Shown here in pieces: positions 4,688 to 8,184 of a stretch of 8,184 nucleotides of DNA (its first letter is position 1; every line of letters starts with the position of its first letter). Source of the stretch: CAZUZD01 sp964624465. Its GTDB lineage: Bacteria > Planctomycetota > Planctomycetia > Isosphaerales > Isosphaeraceae. The stretch lies in NCBI GenBank assembly GCA_964624465.1, contig CAZUZD010000285.1, forward strand, positions 1-8,184, read 5' to 3'. The notes under the pieces are model-generated. The model was not told where the DNA came from. It did not search any database and saw only the letters and a list, made by a program, of their open reading frames with translations. Both the position numbers and the translations under genes were made by a program.

Positions 4688-6364
4688 TCAGGCGGTCGGG
4701 ACGGCGCGGGGGTGGGCCTTGAAGAGCCGATCGAGGAGGGGCTGCGAGGGCGGGGGCGTGAGCACGCTCACGATCAGGCCGGCCGCCAGCGAGGCCAGCA
4801 GGCCCCAGACGCACGGGTCGAAGCCGAGCAGGTAGTACGGTCGCAGCCCGCTCGGCGGGCCGATCGGCGGGTTGGGGGGCAGCAGGCCCCCGAAGATGGG
4901 CGACGCGGGGTCGAGCTGGCCGAGCCAGTACAGGATCAGCGTGACGGTGGGGCCGGCGACCATGGCCGCGATCGTGCCCGCGGCCGACGCCCGGCGCCAG
5001 AAGCAGGTGAACAGGCCGGGCACCAGGAATGCCGAGGCCAGACCGGTGCTGGCGAACACGACGATCAGCTGGAGGAACTTCGGCGGCTGCATCGCGATCA
5101 GGGCGACGGCGATCCCCACGCCGACCGTGGCGAAGTAGCTGGCCCGCGCCAGGTGCGACTCGCTGGCCGTGGGGTGGATCAGGCGCTGGTAGAGATCCCG
5201 GACCAGCCCCGAGGCGATGATCAGCAGCCAGCCGCTGACGGTGCTGAGCACGGCGCCATAGGGGGCGGCCATGAGGATACCGGCGACGTACGGGTTGGCG
5301 AGCGTGACGATCAGGGTCGGCATCGCGTAGTCGCTCGACTCCAGCGGCGGCAGGATGCTGCGGGAGGCGACGAAGATCAGGATCAGCGGGATGTAGATGA
5401 TCGCGTTGTAGAGCGAGACGTAGAGGATGGCGTACCGCAGCGTCTTGGAGTCGCGGAAGGCCATCAGCCGGACCATTGTCGACGGCTGGCCCATCCCGGT
5501 GATTGCCCACATCACGAAGTAGGAGAAGGCCATCGTGATCGGGTGGAACTCGCGGCCCGCGCCTGGTCCGAAGCCGAACCCGGGGCCGGCCATCTCCATG
5601 CCCTTCTGGGTGGCGTTGACGAGCCCGCCCGAGTGCATGAGTGCCAGTGGCAGCAGGATCAGCACGCCGGCGGCCATCACCAGGCTCTGGAACACGTCGG
5701 TCCAGACGGCGGCGAGGAACCCGCCGTAGGCCGTGTAGGCGACGACCGTGATGGTGAAGATCGCCAGCCCGACCAGGTACGCCTGCGAGTCGGCGGCCTG
5801 CGCCGCGGCGGCCGCCTTGGCCACGGCAGGCGCCTCGGCGTCCGACTCGGCGGCGGCGATCTTCTGCAGCGCCTCGCCGGTCAGCACGACCTTCATGATC
5901 TTGGCGCCTGCGACGAACTGGGCCTCCATGAACACGGTCAGGAAGACCAGGATCACCAGGCTGGCCAGGAACCCGAGCGCGGGGCTGTGGAACCGCTCGC
6001 GGAACAGGTCGGGCAGGGTGATGGCGCCAGTCTCGCGCGAGATCTGGCCGATGCGCTTGCCCATCACGCCCAGGTAGGTCAGGGGCGCGATCATGTACGA
6101 GGCGATCCAGAGCCCGACGACCCAGCCGAAGCTGTAGACCAGCGAGGGGAATCCGGTGAACGTCCCGCCGCTCATGACGGCCGCCGTCAGGGCCACCGTC
6201 AGGGGGCCCATCTCGCGGTTGCCGAGGAAGTACTTCTTCAAGAACCCCGAGCGGCTGCGGCCGGCGTAGTTGGCCACCACGCCGATGCCCAGCGAGATCA
6301 GCGTGAACAGGACCAGGGCCAGCAGGGTCGGAAACTGTCGCTGGAGCGACTCGAGGCTAATCAT
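4688..6364 (-). CDS. Sodium:solute symporter (SSS family, PanF-like)
   Basis: This is a 558-residue inner-membrane transporter of the sodium:solute symporter family, which uses the sodium gradient to import small organic solutes. About 13 membrane segments can be drawn, beginning at residues 11-33 and ending near 535. The family signature is visible at 213-226 (YGGFLAAVWTDVFQ), and the conserved start of segment 2 is TAAVMSGGTFTGFPSLVYSFG. An Ala/Glu-rich insertion at about 162-195 (containing AAESDAEAPAVAKAAAAAQA) makes it longer than E. coli PanF. A Pro-rich loop lies at 494-505. The ATG at 6364 is chosen because it overlaps the upstream gene's stop by eight bases and removes 36 non-family residues. 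A YhdT-like gene precedes it, as in the yhdT-panF pair of E. coli. The substrate could be pantothenate or another carboxylate; it cannot be told from sequence. Confidence 0.92.
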   Translation of the reverse strand: MISLESLQRQFPTLLALVLFTLISLGIGVVANYAGRSRSGFLKKYFLGNREMGPLTVALTAAVMSGGTFTGFPSLVYSFGWVVGLWIASYMIAPLTYLGVMGKRIGQISRETGAITLPDLFRERFHSPALGFLASLVILVFLTVFMEAQFVAGAKIMKVVLTGEALQKIAAAESDAEAPAVAKAAAAAQAADSQAYLVGLAIFTITVVAYTAYGGFLAAVWTDVFQSLVMAAGVLILLPLALMHSGGLVNATQKGMEMAGPGFGFGPGAGREFHPITMAFSYFVMWAITGMGQPSTMVRLMAFRDSKTLRYAILYVSLYNAIIYIPLILIFVASRSILPPLESSDYAMPTLIVTLANPYVAGILMAAPYGAVLSTVSGWLLIIASGLVRDLYQRLIHPTASESHLARASYFATVGVGIAVALIAMQPPKFLQLIVVFASTGLASAFLVPGLFTCFWRRASAAGTIAAMVAGPTVTLILYWLGQLDPASPIFGGLLPPNPPIGPPSGLRPYYLLGFDPCVWGLLASLAAGLIVSVLTPPPSQPLLDRLFKAHPRAVPTA

Positions 6365-6686
6365 CGCTGTCGGTCCCCTCGCGGATCTCGCGCTCCAGGT
6401 CGAGCGAATGGTCGGCGCCCAGGTCGTCGTCGGCCATGTAGAAGCCCGCGAACCAGGCGATGAAGGCGCCACAGGCCAGCCAGGGCAGGATCACGCCCAG
6501 GAAGAACCAGGCCGGGATGCCCAGGATCGGGTGCAGGTCGGCCAGCCCGAGCGGCCGGTCAGGCCGGCTGTACCCGAGGGCATAAGAGACCAGGCAGCTG
6601 ACCAGGGTCGCGATCAGCCAGGCGAGCAGGATGTACGTCGCCTCGCGCCGCGAATTGCGGAGTACCGGATCGTCATCACCGGCCAT
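6357..6686 (-). CDS. YhdT/DUF997-like small membrane partner of the symporter
   Basis: This 109-residue protein has two predicted membrane helices, at about 17-39 (YILLAWLIATLVSCLVSYALG) and 58-82 (PAWFFLGVILPWLACGAFIAWFAGF), and an acidic C-terminus. The stretch GIPAWFFLGVILPWL followed by FYMADDDLG resembles the second half of YhdT-family proteins, which are encoded just ahead of PanF-type symporters and are thought to be their small partners. The ATG at 6686 is preferred, with GGAG seven bases upstream; an in-frame ATG at 6770 would add a 28-residue Pro/Ser-rich extension unlike the family. Its TAG overlaps the symporter start within ATGATTAG, so the two proteins are probably translated together in fixed ratio. 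Their direct association is inferred from this arrangement. Confidence 0.85.
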   Translation of the reverse strand: MAGDDDPVLRNSRREATYILLAWLIATLVSCLVSYALGYSRPDRPLGLADLHPILGIPAWFFLGVILPWLACGAFIAWFAGFYMADDDLGADHSLDLEREIREGTDSDD

Positions 6687-6998
6687 CGATGAACTCCACG
6701 GGCCAGGAGGCGGAGGGGCGAGTGGCACGAGGGGACTGGAGCCGTCGGCGCCGCGAGGGCCCGACGGCATCAGGGAGAGGGGAGGGACCGGTGGCCCGGG
6801 GAGTGGCGGGCGGGCCCGGGAGCGGGCCGGTCACCGATTGGGCCATCGACAGCGATGGCGGATCGTACGACGGGGCCAGGACCGGTGCAAGGGCCTGGGA
6901 CGGCGTTCCCCGGGACGTGGCTGGGCCCCGTCCGTTCGACCCGGAGTGCCGGGGGTTCTCTGCGCGAGGGCGACGCGGGACGAGGGCTGCCGGACGGC
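6687..6998. other. GC-rich intergenic region upstream of the YhdT-symporter pair
   Basis: These 312 bases lie between the disordered-protein gene and the YhdT-like gene, both on the minus strand. A perfect 7-bp stem (GCCATCG at 6842-6848, CGATGGC at 6853-6859) closes a 4-base loop. Around 6787-6832 there are overlapping GGCCCG/CGGGCC palindromes that can form several weak structures. No T tract, clear promoter or convincing gene is visible; the open frames here look like by-products of high GC. Confidence 0.45.
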
Positions 6999-7640
6999 TC
7001 AGAGCCCCAGGCGTCGACGCGGTGTGGTGCCCCGTCGCATGCTCACGGGTGGCTGGATCAGCTCGTTCAGCAGGAAGGCTTCCCGGACGCGCTGGGGGTT
7101 GGTCAGCGAATCTCGGAGCTGGGTGAAGGGCATCGGGCCCTGGTCGCTGATCTTGCTGGGCAGGTCGCTCATCAGCGCCGTGGGCGTGACCGAGACATAC
7201 GCCGGCGGGGCGGGTGGGGCCTTGCCCGCTCCGGCCGGATTGCGGCCGGCCTGCGATGAACCACGCCCCGACCGTGCGGGGTTCGTCGGCGGAGCCTGGG
7301 GTCGGGCCCCGCGCGGCTTGGCGGACTGGGCCGGAGTCGGACGACGCTCGTCGCGGATCACGAGCAGGTCGTCTGCCTGACGGCCGGAACCGGGGTTCGG
7401 CCGCCGGCCCAGCGCCGGAGCCTGCTCGTAGGTCACGTCGCGATACGGCGGCGACTGGGGCCGACCGCGCTCGCCGGGGCGAGGCGCCGGCGGCAGGCCA
7501 CCGGGGCGGGGCCCGAAGATGGGCGAGACGGCGCCCCTGGCGGCCGCCTTCTCCTTGTTGAAGAGCTGGTTGACGGCCCACAGGATGAAGAAGATGGCCG
7601 GGACGACCAGCTTCAGCAGGGCTTCGGGATTGTTGTTCAT
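6999..7640 (-). CDS. Membrane-anchored, proline/arginine-rich disordered protein next to floA
   Basis: The protein has 213 residues and I cannot assign a family. Residues 1-8 are polar (MNNNPEAL). One membrane helix follows at about 9-27 (LKLVVPAIFFILWAVNQLF), then a long, probably disordered stretch rich in Pro, Arg, Gly and Ala to about residue 145. The C-terminal 60 residues look ordered: YVSVTPTALMSDLPSKISDQGPMPFTQLRDSL, then NPQRVREAFLLNELIQPPV near 181-199, which reads as an amphipathic helix. The start at 7640 has AGGGG eight bases upstream. It follows the flotillin gene by 110 bases on the same strand, separated by a stem-loop. Position and architecture suggest a membrane-associated role, perhaps linked to the flotillin, with the C-terminal helix as a docking segment. 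That is inference from neighbourhood only. Confidence 0.75.
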   Translation of the reverse strand: MNNNPEALLKLVVPAIFFILWAVNQLFNKEKAAARGAVSPIFGPRPGGLPPAPRPGERGRPQSPPYRDVTYEQAPALGRRPNPGSGRQADDLLVIRDERRPTPAQSAKPRGARPQAPPTNPARSGRGSSQAGRNPAGAGKAPPAPPAYVSVTPTALMSDLPSKISDQGPMPFTQLRDSLTNPQRVREAFLLNELIQPPVSMRRGTTPRRRLGL

Positions 7641-7712
7641 CGCAGAGGCCCCTGGAATCTTGTGCTGCCCTGGTTCGTGGTCGCGTCAGGCTCGTGGTCC
7701 GGGATGACGGGG

Positions 7713-7742
7713 CGCGGCCGACTCGACGTCGGGTCGGCCGCG
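7713..7742 (-). terminator. Stem-loop after the flotillin gene
   Basis: CGCGGCCGAC (7713-7722) pairs perfectly over 10 bp with GTCGGCCGCG (7733-7742) around a 10-base loop that is itself nearly palindromic. It begins eight bases after the flotillin stop and has no T tract. It may end or attenuate the transcript before the next gene, or protect the mRNA end. Confidence 0.6.
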
Positions 7743-7750
7743 GCTGATCG

Positions 7751-8184
7751 TCAGGAGGCGGCCGTGGCGTCACGCCGAGTCGGGCTGCCGCCGGTGCCGG
7801 CGATCGAGGCGCGCATCTCGGTATCGGCCTGAACGTTCTTGAGGTTGTAGTACTCGTTGACGCCCAGGTGGCCCTGGCGGAACGCCTCGGCGATGGCCTG
7901 GGGCACCTCGGCCTCGGCCAGCACGAGCTTGGCGCGGTTCTCCTGGACGGCCGCGATCTGCTCCTGCTCGCGGGCGATGGCAAACGCCCGGCGCTCCTCG
8001 GCCTTGGCGCGGGCGATCCGAACGTCGGCCTCGGCCTGGTCGGCCTGCAGGCGGGCGCCGATGTTGTCGCCCACGTCGATGTCGGCGATGTCGATCGAGA
8101 GGATCTCGAACGCGGTGCCGGCGTCGAGGCCCTTCTCGAGCACCCGCTTGGAGATCATGTCCGGGTTCTCGAGCACGTTCTTGT
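7751..8184 (-). CDS. floA: Flotillin-like protein FloA, C-terminal part (5' end outside window)
   Basis: The last 144 or so codons of a FloA-type flotillin are present; the gene continues past the right edge, where the reading stays open (residues KNVLENPDM...). Recognisable family stretches are ISKRVLEKGLDAGTAFEILSIDIADIDVGDNIGARLQADQAEAD, then the Ala/Glu-rich coiled coil IARAKAEERRAFAIAREQEQIAAVQENRAKLVLAEAEVPQAIAEAFRQG, and the closing motif YYNLKNVQADTEMRASIAG, very like the Bacillus FloA (YqfA) C-terminus. Flotillins of this family are anchored in the inner membrane by their N-terminus, oligomerise, and organise membrane microdomains. The coiled coil shown here mediates oligomerisation. 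The C-terminus is intact. The missing N-terminal half should contain the membrane hairpin and SPFH-type domain, giving a usual total of about 330 residues. Confidence 0.93.
   Translation of the reverse strand, partial: KNVLENPDMISKRVLEKGLDAGTAFEILSIDIADIDVGDNIGARLQADQAEADVRIARAKAEERRAFAIAREQEQIAAVQENRAKLVLAEAEVPQAIAEAFRQGHLGVNEYYNLKNVQADTEMRASIAGTGGSPTRRDATAAS

Noticed and set aside
4712..6463. Long plus-strand frame (583 codons) opposite the symporter
   Set aside because: Gln/Asp/Gly/His-rich shadow of the symporter coding strand, with no signal, domain or ribosome site.

Overview
The window is GC-rich (about 65-70%), with genes packed mainly on the minus strand. PEP-CTERM sorting, a FloA-type flotillin followed by a disordered membrane-anchored protein, a YhdT/PanF-type symporter pair and a very large zinc-ribbon serine recombinase together suggest a planctomycete, possibly of the Isosphaeraceae group. 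This taxonomic guess is inference from gene content; no rRNA or marker gene is present.

Left part (about 1-3200), accessory: a DEDDh exonuclease fragment cut off after its first motif (26-331), a small unknown gene (551-763), a strong intrinsic terminator (788-823), and a 660-residue large serine recombinase (855-2837). A short gene (2837-2998) lies directly upstream of the recombinase. It has a near-perfect Shine-Dalgarno sequence and its stop codon overlaps the recombinase start by one base. That Shine-Dalgarno sits in the arm of a perfect 8-bp hairpin (3003-3022), and a 17-bp operator-like dyad (3040-3056) lies just upstream. At 3184-3202 there is a sequence resembling the 3' end of a tRNA-Ser, which could mark the end of an integrated element. 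The stretches at 1-50 and 3080-3180 are visibly less GC-rich than their surroundings.

Middle part (3363-4344): a small lipoprotein on the plus strand faces a PEP-CTERM exported protein on the minus strand. Neither has a recognised function.

Right part (4601-8184), core-like, all on the minus strand: the C-terminal end of a FloA-type flotillin (runs off the window), a membrane-anchored proline/arginine-rich protein, then a YhdT-family small membrane protein whose gene overlaps that of a 558-residue sodium:solute symporter by 8 bases. Stem-loops follow both the flotillin gene and the symporter gene.

I see no CRISPR array, rRNA or complete tRNA, and no clear defence system. The most interesting part is the recombinase control region at 2837-3203, where a coupled leader gene, a hairpin over its ribosome site, a dyad and a tRNA-like fragment lie within 370 bases.
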